64,000 nt of DNA from CAZIOH01 sp964540815 (GCA_964540815.1 CAZIOH010000027.1:1-64000), one strand, 5' to 3'. Shown: positions 20,380 through 29,925, counted from the stretch's first letter. The notes: generated by a model not told the origin, from the sequence alone. A program made the numbers and translations.

Positions 20380-22248
20380 TCACCCAGGACTGGAGAGGCT
20401 GCCCCGGGTGAGCGCCGCCGGGGCTGGGATGCCTGTCAGGGCGGCGAGGGCTCGCAGGAGGGCGGGGCTGGCGGCCTCACCCTGCGCCTCGACCGCCTGA
20501 CGCACGAGCGGGGCCAGCTCCTCGCTGCGGAAGCCGCCGAGGCGCTCCTCGGCCACCGCCCGCACCTGCCCTTCTTCCTGCAAGACCGCGTCGAGCAGGA
20601 CCATGCCCGCCTCCAGCGAGCCGAGGTCGGCGATGGTCTCGAGCGCCGCCAGGCGGACGTCCTCGGCGGCGCTCTCGCGGAAGATGCGGGTGAGGGGCTC
20701 GAGGCCGTCGCGAAACCGCAGCCCACGGAGCGCCGCCAGCGCCTGCGCCCGGACCAGGGGGGAAGGGTCCTCGAGCCCGCGGCGGACGAGCCCGAAGCTG
20801 CGACGGCAATAGACCTGTCCGACCCCGGCCATCACCGCGGTCCGGACCTGAGCCGCCGCATGCTCCTCGAACAAGCGCTCGAGCGGCCGCAGCACCTCGT
20901 AGACCTGGATCCGCCCGAGCGCCAGAGCCAGGTCGGCGAGCACCGATGCCTCGGTTGGCGGACCGGGCGCGGCCTGCGCCGCCGAATTCGCCTGCAAGAG
21001 GGCCCGCAGGGCCAGCCGGGAGAAACGCGCATGGTCGGTGCGCTCGACCACCAGGCGCGAGAGCACCGCCGCCAGATCTCCGTCGAGCTCCCACTCGATC
21101 AGGTCCTGCCGCCACACGTCCTGGTAGGCGCCCACCCGCCGCAGATACTCGGGGAATCCCGGCGGGGCCACGACCGGCGCCTCGCCCGCCTGGGCGGCGT
21201 GGCGCTCGGCCAGGCGCTGGTAACGCTGGCGCTTGACCTCCGGCAAGGGCAAGGCGGCGAGCCGTCCATAGAGCGTCCCGACCGTCCCGAGATCCCCGAG
21301 GGCCGAGGCCGCGTCGATCCCGGCGTGTAGAGCGTTCTCCGACAGATCCGCGGGCCCGCCCGCGTCCTGGTTGCGCGCGGCGGTCTCGGCCCACAGGGCG
21401 GCGGCCCGAGCCAGGTAGTGCCGGTCGTAGACCAGACCCACGGCGGCGCTGTAGTCGGCGGCCTCGCGGGCCAGGGTGGCCGCGGCGTAGAGCTCTCCCC
21501 GCTCGACGGCGTGGGTCAAGAAGTCGTCGTAGTACTGCAGGACGAAGAACTTCTGATCGTCGGCGCGCAGGATGCGAATCGAGTTCAGGTACCCCTCGGC
21601 CACGTTCTCGAACGAGCCCCCGTCCTTCCCGAGGCGCAGCAACACTCCGTAGCAGTCGAAGGCGCGCTCGCGATCGCCGCGCGTCTCGAACTCGTCGGCC
21701 AGGGTCTCGAGGCCGAGCTGGGCCGCCCGCAGGATCCGCTCGGCCGCCGGGCGCTCGTCGAGCTTGAGCAGACACTCGCCGAGGTTGAACTGCGCGAGGG
21801 CGGTCTCGTAGGGCCGGCCGTCGAGGCGGGGATCGCGCAGGGCCCGCTCCCACTCGATCCGGGCCGCCGCCAGGGCTCCCGCCCGCTCGAGCTCGAGGGC
21901 CGCCAGCACCGGATGTCCCGCCGCCGACAGGACCCGCGCGGCGTCGTGATACTGCTTGAGCCTGGACGCGCACAGGGCCCACGGCAGCGGGTGCGAGTCG
22001 ACCGGAAACAGCCGCTGCGCATCCCCGAAGCGGCGCAGTGCCATGAGCACGTAGCCAGCGTCGATCTTGCGCCCGGCGGTCTGGTAGGCGGCGAGCGCGC
22101 CTTCGAGCCAGCCGTCGTAGACCCCGGGGCCGAAGACCTGCACCCGGGCGAGCAGCATGCGATAGATGACCAGCGCCTCCTCGGGACGCCCGGCGCGCAG
22201 GGCCCGCTCCGCCCGCTCCTTGAGATCGATCTCCTCGCGATTCGGCAT
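20380..22248 (-). CDS. TPR/HEAT-repeat scaffold protein of the MoxR-vWA operon
   Basis: 622 residues. The N-terminal two thirds are TPR-like helices (ERALRAGRPEEALVIYRMLLARV, AQFNLGECLLKLDERPAAERILRAAQ). The C-terminal part is HEAT/armadillo-like (VRRGLEDPSPLVRAQALAALRGLRF, SAAEDVRLAALETIADLGSLEAG, GQVRAVAEERLGG). No catalytic motif, signal peptide or membrane segment. Such proteins hold partners together. Its ATG lies 12 bp after the vWA stop and it is last in a six-gene minus-strand operon, so it is probably the adaptor of the MoxR-vWA complex (inference). Confidence 0.8.
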   Translation of the reverse strand: MPNREEIDLKERAERALRAGRPEEALVIYRMLLARVQVFGPGVYDGWLEGALAAYQTAGRKIDAGYVLMALRRFGDAQRLFPVDSHPLPWALCASRLKQYHDAARVLSAAGHPVLAALELERAGALAAARIEWERALRDPRLDGRPYETALAQFNLGECLLKLDERPAAERILRAAQLGLETLADEFETRGDRERAFDCYGVLLRLGKDGGSFENVAEGYLNSIRILRADDQKFFVLQYYDDFLTHAVERGELYAAATLAREAADYSAAVGLVYDRHYLARAAALWAETAARNQDAGGPADLSENALHAGIDAASALGDLGTVGTLYGRLAALPLPEVKRQRYQRLAERHAAQAGEAPVVAPPGFPEYLRRVGAYQDVWRQDLIEWELDGDLAAVLSRLVVERTDHARFSRLALRALLQANSAAQAAPGPPTEASVLADLALALGRIQVYEVLRPLERLFEEHAAAQVRTAVMAGVGQVYCRRSFGLVRRGLEDPSPLVRAQALAALRGLRFRDGLEPLTRIFRESAAEDVRLAALETIADLGSLEAGMVLLDAVLQEEGQVRAVAEERLGGFRSEELAPLVRQAVEAQGEAASPALLRALAALTGIPAPAALTRGSLSSPG

Positions 22249-22260
22249 GCGCCGTCGCCC

Positions 22261-23781
22261 TCAGTCCCGGCCGAGCCCTGCCGCCTCGGCCACGATGTCG
22301 AGGGCCCGGCGCCGGCGCGACGCGGGCTCGGTCAACATGTCGGCGGTCACGATCTGGTGTCGGTGGAGACGAGACAGGTAGTCGAGGGCGATCGGCCGCG
22401 ACGGCAGCACGAAGACCCCGTAGAGCGAGGCCACCCGCGCCAGATCCTCGACCAGCTTGATCGGGATGTGGCACTCGGCGTGGGTGATGAACGTGATGGC
22501 CACCTCGCGCCCCTGATCGCGGTGCAGCCGCTCCACCTCGGCCAGCAGATCGGCGAACACGCGCCCGTAGTTGCGGCCGCGCTCCGACCGGAAGGTGAGC
22601 AGGCGCGGCAGATCGCGGCGGGCCGACCGCCCGATGTCGAGGCGCTCGTGCAGGCGGCTGTCGAAGAAGCGCAGCCACACGTCGCCCCCGAGCAGCCCGA
22701 GCTTCTTGCACAGGGCCATGGCCAGCCCGCGGGCGAACACCTCGCGCACCCCGCGCATCGAGGCGCTGGCATCGACCAGCAGGTAGTTGAGTCGGCGCCC
22801 GGCCTCGGGGGCCCGCTCCCGACCGTAGTAGAGGAGCTCGTCGGACAGGGCCCGCACCGCGAAGGTCTCGTCGTCGTGCGCCAGCTCCCCCGGCAAGAGC
22901 GCGTCGAGCTGGCCCCGTCGCTCGATCGAGGCATAGCCGTCGATGGCGAAACGCTGGACCGAGCGGCGGCGCTTGGTCTCGAGCAGCGAGGGCAGGAGCT
23001 GGAGCGAGAAGTCGACGATGTCCGCCGAGCCGAGGGTGCCGACGATCTGGTAGAGATCCGCCAGGTCGGGCAGACCCCCGTCGAGCGAGAAGAGCCCGAG
23101 CAGCCGGACCGCGGAGGCGTCGATCTGCTCGAGCCGGGTGACGAGAGCGTGCTCCTGTTCGACCAGCCGCTGCACGAAGGACCAGGCCCACGCGGGATCC
23201 CAGATCCGGGCGAGCGCGGCGGGACGGGCCCCGTAGGCCGCCGAGACCACGGGGAGCTCGTGGACCAACCTGCGGCGAGGTCGCCCCGGCCAGCGCAGGT
23301 AGGGATCGTGCAGCACGCGGGCGAGGACGAGCGCGATGGTCTGGTCGAGCTCGAGGCCGCCGCCGAGCAGGTCGACCAGATCGGCGCCGGCCACCGCCGC
23401 CAGCAGCCCCCGGTACCGGGCCCGGACCATGGAGAGAGGCTCGTCGGCTGACGGCGCCGGGCGCAAGGGATAGAGAGGGCCGGCCTTCACGCGGTGGCCT
23501 TGGTCCAGGGCTCGGTCCTGGTCTCGGTCTTGGCCTCGGTCATGGGCATGGCCATGGGCCAGCAAGTGACCCAGATCGTGGACCACCACCAGCGGCGCGT
23601 GCACGCCGAGGCGTGCCAGCAGGTTCCACCAGGTGACCGCCGAGATGGCCTGTGCCGGCCCGTGCGGCTCGAGCTCCACCTCGGCGAGGGCCAGCGTGGC
23701 GAGCTGCCGCTCGAGCTCACCGTCCGCCAGATCGATAGGGCTCGACCGGGAGCTCGGCTCGGAAGGCGGAGGTGCCACCAC
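22261..23781 (-). CDS. vWA-domain protein, ViaA-like partner of MoxR
   Basis: 506 residues. A helical N-terminal two thirds precedes a C-terminal von Willebrand A domain with an intact MIDAS core DASAS (337-341), LGGDVWLRFFDSRLHERL and EVAITFITHAECHIP. This order, helices then vWA, matches ViaA, which pairs with the MoxR ATPase RavA. Metal-dependent contact between the MIDAS and the ATPase is the known mode for such pairs. A His/Gln/Asp-rich tract (about 75-97) is encoded by short tandem repeats and probably forms a flexible loop. The start is GTG 23781 or the next GTG; no good Shine-Dalgarno. The methyltransferase stop lies 102 bp upstream, the TPR/HEAT gene 12 bp downstream. Confidence 0.88.
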   Translation of the reverse strand: MVAPPPSEPSSRSSPIDLADGELERQLATLALAEVELEPHGPAQAISAVTWWNLLARLGVHAPLVVVHDLGHLLAHGHAHDRGQDRDQDRALDQGHRVKAGPLYPLRPAPSADEPLSMVRARYRGLLAAVAGADLVDLLGGGLELDQTIALVLARVLHDPYLRWPGRPRRRLVHELPVVSAAYGARPAALARIWDPAWAWSFVQRLVEQEHALVTRLEQIDASAVRLLGLFSLDGGLPDLADLYQIVGTLGSADIVDFSLQLLPSLLETKRRRSVQRFAIDGYASIERRGQLDALLPGELAHDDETFAVRALSDELLYYGRERAPEAGRRLNYLLVDASASMRGVREVFARGLAMALCKKLGLLGGDVWLRFFDSRLHERLDIGRSARRDLPRLLTFRSERGRNYGRVFADLLAEVERLHRDQGREVAITFITHAECHIPIKLVEDLARVASLYGVFVLPSRPIALDYLSRLHRHQIVTADMLTEPASRRRRALDIVAEAAGLGRD

Positions 23782-23883
23782 CTGATTGTAGAAGAATTTC
23801 CCAGACCCGGCCCCCGAATCGGTGAACCGCCAGCCTGGCGTCGGCTCGGTATCCTGGCGGTGGTCCCCCGCCGCCTCAGAGCG

Positions 23884-25347
23884 TCAGATCTTGCGCAGGA
23901 GCAGGAGGTGCTCGCAGCGCGGCTGCTCACCGAAGAGGGCGCGCAGGCGACGGTCCATCATGTGGCGGGTCTGGGATGCCCGCGCCACCGGTCGCAGGCC
24001 CACCGGCTCGGCCACCGCCGCCACCGCCGACGGGGCATCCTCGGCGACGTCGCCCACGATGCCGTCCCCGACGACGAGCAGGGCGTGCCCGCCCGGCATG
24101 AGGACCCGCGCCACCTCGCGCATCCAGGCGGCCTGGGCCTTTGGCCACTCGACCGGATCGGCGCCGAAGCTCGACCCGTCGACCTTGCGGGCCCCCATCT
24201 GCGTGCTCTCGAACTTGCGGCGCGGCAGCTCGAGCCAGGCGAACCGGACGTCGTGTTGCGCCGCATAGTCGTACGTGCCGGCATAGGGTGGCGACGACAG
24301 CACCAGCCGCGCCGTCCCGGGCTCGACCGGCAGCGCCCGGGCGTCGCCGAGCTCGATCCGGGGAGTCGGCGTGCCCGCCGGGGTGCGCTTCTCCAGCGCC
24401 GCCAGCCCACGGGCGAGCTCGGTCGCCCGGTCGACGAGAAGGCGGGACGGCACCCCCCGGCCGATGCGCTTGTCGGCCCCGTCGCGCGGCGCCTCGGGGC
24501 CCGCCCGCATGACCTTGACCAGGATCGACGACAGGCAGAGCCGCAACGCCTGCCCCACCCCGCTCTTCCCCGGGGTCTCCATCACGAGGGCCCGCAGGCC
24601 GAAGAGCTCGAAGGCCACGTGCGGGAAGAAGCGCTCGAACTCCCGCTTGCCCCAGGCCGGGACCTCGGGCCGCCGCCGCTTGCGGGCGTTCTCGCCCGAA
24701 GCCTCCGCGATGCGCGTGGCTTCCGCCACCAAGGTGGCCCGGCCCTCGGCGCCGAGCAGGTTGGTCCGCACCTGGGCGATCGCGACCCCGAGGGGGCTCG
24801 CGTCGATCCCGACCGCGGATCGACCGAGGCCCATGGACTCGACCAGCACCGTGCCGCTGCCACAGAACGGATCCACCACGGTGTCGCGCGGGCGGCTGTA
24901 GCGCGCCACCGCCGCGCGGGCGATCGACGGGTGCATCCGCCCGGCGTACGAATGAAACCCATGGGTGAGCGCCCGCGCCAGCCCGGGATCCACGTCCCAG
25001 AGCTCGCCGAGGGCGCGCGCCTCGCCCGGCTCGCCGGCGGTGGTGACCGGCCCCCCGTAGGTCGCGAAGGCCCGGCGCTGCCGCGGGGCCGACCCGCCCC
25101 CTTCCCCGTCGTGGGCGGAGGGATCCTCGCGAAAGCGCTCTTCCAGGGCATGGCCGCGTCGGGGCGCCTTGGACGGGCGCGCCGGCAGGAGCGAGCGCGG
25201 CGGCTGGAGGTCGGCGCCGCCACCGGCGCGCGCCGAGCGGGCCCGCGCGCCCACGGGCTCGCGTGATTCGCTCGCCTTGGCCCTCGGCCCACCCGACGGG
25301 GCGGGCGGGCCGGCGGTCCGTCGCGGACGCGGGTCGTTCACGCCCAT
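23884..25347 (-). CDS. SAM-dependent nucleic-acid methyltransferase (TRM11/DNA-MTase-like)
   Basis: 487 residues. After about 130 basic, disordered residues come HSYAGRMHPSIARAAV, methyltransferase motif I as DPFCGSGT (159-166), an acidic GIDASP, and catalytic motif IV as SSPPY (351-355). Motif I before [DNS]PP[YF] is the order of amino-methyltransferases of the TRM11 and N6-adenine/N4-cytosine type. It modifies an exocyclic amine of DNA or RNA; which one is not decidable. No target-recognition domain or restriction gene is nearby. It overlaps the moxR stop by 10 nt, so its expression is tied to the ATPase. A methyltransferase between moxR and vwa is unusual. Confidence 0.85.
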   Translation of the reverse strand: MGVNDPRPRRTAGPPAPSGGPRAKASESREPVGARARSARAGGGADLQPPRSLLPARPSKAPRRGHALEERFREDPSAHDGEGGGSAPRQRRAFATYGGPVTTAGEPGEARALGELWDVDPGLARALTHGFHSYAGRMHPSIARAAVARYSRPRDTVVDPFCGSGTVLVESMGLGRSAVGIDASPLGVAIAQVRTNLLGAEGRATLVAEATRIAEASGENARKRRRPEVPAWGKREFERFFPHVAFELFGLRALVMETPGKSGVGQALRLCLSSILVKVMRAGPEAPRDGADKRIGRGVPSRLLVDRATELARGLAALEKRTPAGTPTPRIELGDARALPVEPGTARLVLSSPPYAGTYDYAAQHDVRFAWLELPRRKFESTQMGARKVDGSSFGADPVEWPKAQAAWMREVARVLMPGGHALLVVGDGIVGDVAEDAPSAVAAVAEPVGLRPVARASQTRHMMDRRLRALFGEQPRCEHLLLLRKI

Positions 25348-26609
25348 TTGGATGACTCGAAGACACCCTCGAGGAGCTTGTCGACCTCGGCCGAGACGGC
25401 GCGGGCGGTCTCGGTCCCGAGCAGCTGCAGCGCGGCGCGCAGATCCTGGAGGTTGCGCAGCTGCGAGAAGAGCTGCACGTCCGACAGGGCCTCGCCCCCG
25501 AGCAGGATGCGACGGATCACCTGGAGCTCGGCCAGGATCCCATCGAGATCGGTCGCGCTGACGCCCGCCCGCCGCGCATCGGGGTGGTCGCGGTGGTGGC
25601 GCTCGAGGGCCGGTCCGATGATGTCATCGAGGATGGGGATCTGCTCGGGGCTGTTCCACACGTGCTTGAGGATGAAGAAGTCCCCGTCGTCGACGTTGGG
25701 GCGGCCGTCGAGGATGGCGCTCGACGCGAACAGCTTGAGCAGCTTGACCAGCCGCCGGTCGCTGAGCGAGATGCCCTCGGCCCGGATCTGGAACACGAAG
25801 CCCTTGTAGCGGGCCATCCACTCCTCGGGGAAGCTCAGGAATTCACCGAGGCGCGCCTGGGCCTTGCGGATGTCCACCAGGGAAACGAGCGGCGTGACCG
25901 TGTCGGCGGCCCCGGTGAGCTCGGCGATCTCGCCGCGGATGCCGCGGGCCACGAGCCCGTGAAAGTGAAAGCTGTCGAGGTTCTCGGACATGGTGCGGAC
26001 GAGGAAGCGATCGAAGATGGCGCCGAGGGCCTCGTCGTTGGGGACCTCGTTGGTGGCGCCGAACAGCGAGCACAGGGGCACCTTCATGGTGCGGCTGCCG
26101 GTGAAGAAGCGCCGCTCGTTGAGGATGCTGAGGAGGGCGTTCAGGATGGCGGAGTTGGACTTGAAGATCTCGTCGAGGAACACGATCTCGGCGTCCGGCA
26201 GCATCGCCTCGACCCGGCGCACGAAGATCCCCTCGCGGAAGGCCTTGATGTCCACCGGACCGAACAGCTCGTTCGGCTCGGAGAAGCGGGTGAGGAGGTA
26301 CTCGAAGTAGCGGGCGTCGACCAGCCGCGCCAGGGAGCGGACGAGAGCGGACTTGGCGGTCCCGGGCGGGCCCACGAGCAGCATGTGCTCGCCCGCCAGC
26401 AGGGTGACGAGGAGCAGGCGAATCGCCTCGGCCTTGTCGAGGAAGCGGGCATCGAGGGTCCGCCCCACCTCGCGCAGCTGGTGCCCGAGCCGGAGCACGC
26501 CGGCATCCGCCGCGCCTGGGCGGACCACCCCAGCGGGGGCGCTCGCCTCGGAAGGAGCGGTGGCCGGCTCGTCGCCGAGGCCGCTCGTGAGCTTCTCGGT
26601 CGCGCTCAT
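25338..26609 (-). CDS. MoxR/RavA-type AAA+ ATPase
   Basis: 423 residues. Walker A GPPGTAKS (80-87), Walker B VFLDE (143-147) in EIVFLDEIFKSNSAILNALLSILNERRFF, sensor-like GATNEVPND and the arginine-bearing FDRFLVRT follow the MoxR order, and the C-terminal helices resemble RavA. MoxR ATPases work as hexameric chaperone-like machines with vWA partners. Its start codon overlaps the stop of an 8-codon leader ORF created by a 23-bp duplication, and its stop overlaps the methyltransferase start. It is the central NTPase of the operon 20380-29798. Confidence 0.93.
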   Translation of the reverse strand: MSATEKLTSGLGDEPATAPSEASAPAGVVRPGAADAGVLRLGHQLREVGRTLDARFLDKAEAIRLLLVTLLAGEHMLLVGPPGTAKSALVRSLARLVDARYFEYLLTRFSEPNELFGPVDIKAFREGIFVRRVEAMLPDAEIVFLDEIFKSNSAILNALLSILNERRFFTGSRTMKVPLCSLFGATNEVPNDEALGAIFDRFLVRTMSENLDSFHFHGLVARGIRGEIAELTGAADTVTPLVSLVDIRKAQARLGEFLSFPEEWMARYKGFVFQIRAEGISLSDRRLVKLLKLFASSAILDGRPNVDDGDFFILKHVWNSPEQIPILDDIIGPALERHHRDHPDARRAGVSATDLDGILAELQVIRRILLGGEALSDVQLFSQLRNLQDLRAALQLLGTETARAVSAEVDKLLEGVFESSKWA

Positions 26610-26634
26610 CGGAGCTTCTCGCTCGCGCTCATCG
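26589..26634. repeat. 23-bp tandem duplication over the moxR start
   Basis: Two 23-bp units (26589-26611 and 26612-26634), 22 of 23 identical, cover the first codons of moxR. The upstream copy supplies a second ATG (26632) and the mini-ORF MSASEKLR, whose TGA overlaps the true ATG as ATGA (26606-26609). Confidence 0.9.
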
Positions 26635-26676
26635 GCGATGCCTGAAGGGGGACGGGGTCTTCATCCGGACGGGAGG

Positions 26677-28029
26677 TTATATCGCATTCGCCTCCGGTCC
26701 CGGGGCGGACACCGCAAATTCGGCCACCGCCCGCGCCGACGGCCAGCGCGGCTGCCGGCGAACGTCGTGCGCGCGCGCCAGCCGATCGAGTCGCGCCGCG
26801 AACTGTCGACCGAGCTCCGAGGTCGGCGTCACGTCGGGCGGCCACACCAGCCCGGGCGCGACATCCTCGGCCGCCGCGAGGACGATCGCCAGCTCGCGAC
26901 CGGCCGCCCCGGTGGGCGGGACCACCGGCAGCGGAACGATCGGGGTGGGCAAGGGCGCCGCCGCGGACCCCGACGCCCACGCCGATGCCACGGCCGGGTG
27001 GCGCCCGGATGCGAAGGGCGCCGGTGGAAACGGCGAGGCCGCCTCGGCCGGGTCCCGCGTGAACATCACGTCCAGCCACAGCAAGTGCGCGAGGAACTGC
27101 AGGCCATAGGCGATGGCGTCCGCCGAGGCCTGGGTGGCGTCCGTGCCGTCCTGCAGCGAGATGAACCGGTAAAGGGCGGTGGCCAGCGCATCGCCGACCA
27201 CCTCCACCCCCTGGCTCTGCAGGCGGCCCGCCACCACCCGGCACAGCCCCGGAAAGCGCAGCACCGACAGGAGCCGCGCCCACGAGGGCGGTGGGTCGAG
27301 CCGCAGGGGATCGAGCGCCTCGCCGAGCGGGCTCGACTGGTTGAGCGCGAGGAAGGTCGCACGGGCCACCCCGGGCACCCCCACGTCCCGCAGCCACGTT
27401 CGCCGCGCGCTCTCGACCCGGATGCCGCGCAGCCGCCCCATCGCGAGGGCGTGCCCGGGTGGGCGATGCCCGACGAAGGTCCGCGTGCCGAGGCGGTGCT
27501 TGACGGTGTGGTCGCGCCGGATGACCTCCGGCAGGCGGGCCACCAGGGAGTGCCGGGCCAGCGCATCCCGCATCGAGGTGGGCGGCCCCAGGGTGGCGAG
27601 GGCCACGGTCACGCCGGCGATGCGCTCGAGCCGTCCGTCGGCCCCCGGACCGGTCGCGAGCACCGGATGGCTCATCGCCAGCAGGTTGTGGATGACGGCC
27701 CCGAGGCGCCAGGTGGCCTGATCGAGGGGCGGCAAGGGCGGTCGTGCCACGAGGCCGGTGAGCCGTTCGTGCCGGGCCACGGCCAGCGCCGCCGCGGCCT
27801 CGCGCTCCACGGGATCGAGCTCCGGCCACGCTCGGGCGGGATCCATGGGCCGAGCCGCCGGTGGATCGCCCTCGCCGGCGCGCGATCCGGCCCGGGCGGA
27901 CGCCGACCTGGCCGAGGCGGTCGATTGAATCAGCGCCTGCACGTCCGCCACCGAGAGGGGACGACCCACGAACAGCGTCCCGCCACGCACGAGCGGCAGC
28001 AGGAACTGCGAGACGAATCGCCGCGCCAT
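26677..28029 (-). CDS. Uncharacterised MoxR-operon protein (second gene)
   Basis: 450 residues, soluble, alpha-helical. It begins MARRFVSQFLLPLVRGGTLFVGRPLSVADVQALIQ and has a central part rich in Leu and Arg (HNLLAMSHPVLATGPG, WLRDVGVPGVARATFLALNQ, ALYRFISLQDGTDATQ). A Pro/Ala-rich linker follows, then a short terminal domain. No signal peptide, Walker or vWA motifs. I do not recognise it. Position two in the operon, 17 nt after the first gene and 67 nt before moxR, suggests it is a dedicated component, possibly equivalent to one of the bpX modules of MoxR-vWA ternary systems; that needs a profile search. GGGAGCC upstream supports the ATG. Confidence 0.7.
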   Translation of the reverse strand: MARRFVSQFLLPLVRGGTLFVGRPLSVADVQALIQSTASARSASARAGSRAGEGDPPAARPMDPARAWPELDPVEREAAAALAVARHERLTGLVARPPLPPLDQATWRLGAVIHNLLAMSHPVLATGPGADGRLERIAGVTVALATLGPPTSMRDALARHSLVARLPEVIRRDHTVKHRLGTRTFVGHRPPGHALAMGRLRGIRVESARRTWLRDVGVPGVARATFLALNQSSPLGEALDPLRLDPPPSWARLLSVLRFPGLCRVVAGRLQSQGVEVVGDALATALYRFISLQDGTDATQASADAIAYGLQFLAHLLWLDVMFTRDPAEAASPFPPAPFASGRHPAVASAWASGSAAAPLPTPIVPLPVVPPTGAAGRELAIVLAAAEDVAPGLVWPPDVTPTSELGRQFAARLDRLARAHDVRRQPRWPSARAVAEFAVSAPGPEANAI

Positions 28030-28046
28030 GGGCTATGGCTCCCGCT

Positions 28047-29798
28047 TCATCGACCGATGCGCCACAGCGGCAAGAAGCCCACCGACTGGTTCTCGATCTC
28101 GATCTCGGGCTCGGAGGCAAAGAGGCTGCCCGGCAGAGTGTCGAGCTCCGCTGGGAGCTCGCGCAGTTCGAGCTCGGAGAGCAGCCGCGCCTCGAGCGGA
28201 CGCAGGGACTCCGCCGGGACCCGGAACGCCGGCTCGACGAAGCGCTCCGCCCGGGTACCGACCGCTCCCGGGCCGTGCAGGTCGTCGCTCCCGGGAAAGA
28301 CCACCACGGAGCCGTCGGTCGCCCGCAGCCGCTCGGCCAGCAGCGGCGCCGGAATCGCCGGACGCAGGCAGCGTCCGATCGGAACCAAGAGGCCCGGCGC
28401 GGGGGCATGAAAGAGCTGACCGAACGGGAAGCCCTCGATGGCGACCGGAGCGGGCGCGCCAGGCTGCCCGGTGTGCCCGGTCTGCCCACCTTGCGCGCCA
28501 TCGGCGACCACCAGGATCCCGCGCGCGAGGACCGCGACCCGATGGCGCTGCAGGGCCGACGGCGGCAGCGCGTAGCAGAGCGCGCGCAGCCAGCCCGCCT
28601 GTCGCCAGGGCACCAGGGTCGCCACCGTGGGCCCGCGGGCCCCCGCCGGCGCGGGCTCGAGGCGAAGGGGCGCCCGCAGATCGGAATCGGGCCGCTCCGC
28701 CAGGTGGGCGACCACCGTGGCGGACAGCTCGTGGGCGAGGCCGAGGGGGCTGGTCTGGTGCAGCTTGACCAGGTCCGCCACCGGGGTGAGCGTCGGGACG
28801 GGCGTCACGGTGGTCACGCTGGCGCCGGCGCCCACCGCCGGCGAGAAGAGGTAGAGGCGATCGGGGGAGAACTGGCCCTGACAGCCTCCGAGGGCGATCG
28901 GGTGCCGGTAGCCGAACGCCACGGCCAGCCGGTCACCGACCGGCGCGAAGAGGGTCATCCCGGGGGTGCGGGCGAGGACCTGCAGCAAGCGGCGGGGCGC
29001 CCGCTCGAAGCGGAAGAGCCAGAAGCTGTCCGGACCGCGCTCGAAGCGGCTGGCGTGCTCCACGTCGCAGAGCCCGGCGGCTGCCCCGAGCTCCGGCGCC
29101 CACTGCTGGATGCGCAGGACGTACGCGAGGAGGCGTGGACCGAGCCCGCGCCGGACGCGGACGAGCCAGTGGGGAAACTCGCCGGTCGCCTCCGAGGCTG
29201 GTGAACCGGCCGCAGCGGAAGAATGAGAAAAAGAAGAAGAAGAAGAAGAAGAAGACGACGGCGAAGAGGAAGAGGACGAGGCAGACACTCTGAGCGCGGC
29301 GGCGGGATCGCGCTGGAGCTCGAGGCGGAGCAGCAGCTTCTCGAGGGTCAGCTCCGACTCCACCGTGTGGGCGGTGGTCTGCTCCGCCGAGTAAAGGACG
29401 AAGTCCACGCCCGGAAACGACTCGAGCGCCGCCACGTCGTACCCGAGGGGAGCCCGCCCATCCCTGGCCTGGACGAAGTGCTTCCCGTGCCCGGTGAAGC
29501 ACTGGCCACCCGCCAGCCGGGCAGCCCGCGCCGCCGCGTCCGCCATCGCCGCGGAGGTGACCGAGAAGACCACCAGCGCCTCGCGTGTTCCGCCTTCGCG
29601 CCGCACCTGCGCGATCCTCAGCCCGGGCTGCAGATCGTCGAGCGCCTGCTCGGCCGACCAGATGCGCAGGAAGGACACCAGCCGGTCGAGCGCGCCGAAG
29701 CGCGCCAACCACTGTCGCCCGAGCGCGGCACCCTTCGAATCCACCGCGAGCCCGGGCAGGTTGAAGCGGGTCTGCCCGATGCCGACGCGCTCTAGCAT
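28047..29798 (-). CDS. Uncharacterised MoxR-operon protein (first gene)
   Basis: 583 residues. A mixed alpha/beta N-terminal domain (residues 1-165: LVVFSVTSAAMADAAARAARLAGGQCFTGHGKHFVQARDG) is joined by a serine run (about 170-195, encoded by a GAA/TTC triplet repeat on the plus strand) to a larger beta-rich region with several hydrophobic strands (HRVAVLARGILVVADG, DGSVVVFPGSDDL), ending in an acidic tail. The repeated beta pattern could be part of a propeller or sandwich, which would fit the third partner in MoxR-vWA-beta-propeller systems, but I cannot assign a domain by eye. It is the first gene of the operon and is divergent from the FHA gene across a 127-bp gap that should hold both promoters. 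Confidence 0.7.
   Translation of the reverse strand: MLERVGIGQTRFNLPGLAVDSKGAALGRQWLARFGALDRLVSFLRIWSAEQALDDLQPGLRIAQVRREGGTREALVVFSVTSAAMADAAARAARLAGGQCFTGHGKHFVQARDGRAPLGYDVAALESFPGVDFVLYSAEQTTAHTVESELTLEKLLLRLELQRDPAAALRVSASSSSSSPSSSSSSSSSFSHSSAAAGSPASEATGEFPHWLVRVRRGLGPRLLAYVLRIQQWAPELGAAAGLCDVEHASRFERGPDSFWLFRFERAPRRLLQVLARTPGMTLFAPVGDRLAVAFGYRHPIALGGCQGQFSPDRLYLFSPAVGAGASVTTVTPVPTLTPVADLVKLHQTSPLGLAHELSATVVAHLAERPDSDLRAPLRLEPAPAGARGPTVATLVPWRQAGWLRALCYALPPSALQRHRVAVLARGILVVADGAQGGQTGHTGQPGAPAPVAIEGFPFGQLFHAPAPGLLVPIGRCLRPAIPAPLLAERLRATDGSVVVFPGSDDLHGPGAVGTRAERFVEPAFRVPAESLRPLEARLLSELELRELPAELDTLPGSLFASEPEIEIENQSVGFLPLWRIGR
29230..29254. repeat. GAA triplet repeat encoding a serine run
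   Basis: About eight copies of GAA on the plus strand, read on the minus strand as the core of a long polyserine linker in the first gene of the MoxR operon. Confidence 0.85.
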
Positions 29799-29925
29799 CC
29801 GTGGAGTTTAATACGAGGAAGATGCCGGGGGGACGTATTGCGGCGAGGACCTGGATCGTCCTGGTCGCTGGTCGCGTCGCTAGGCCCTTCGGATGCACGC
29901 GGGATCTGCTGATAGGATCGCCTGG

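Noticed and set aside
20477..23191. A 904-codon open frame on the minus strand, in another frame of the vWA and TPR/HEAT genes
   Set aside because: Arg/Gly/Ala-rich shadow typical of high-GC DNA; the two genes in the other frames have clear domains and tight junctions.
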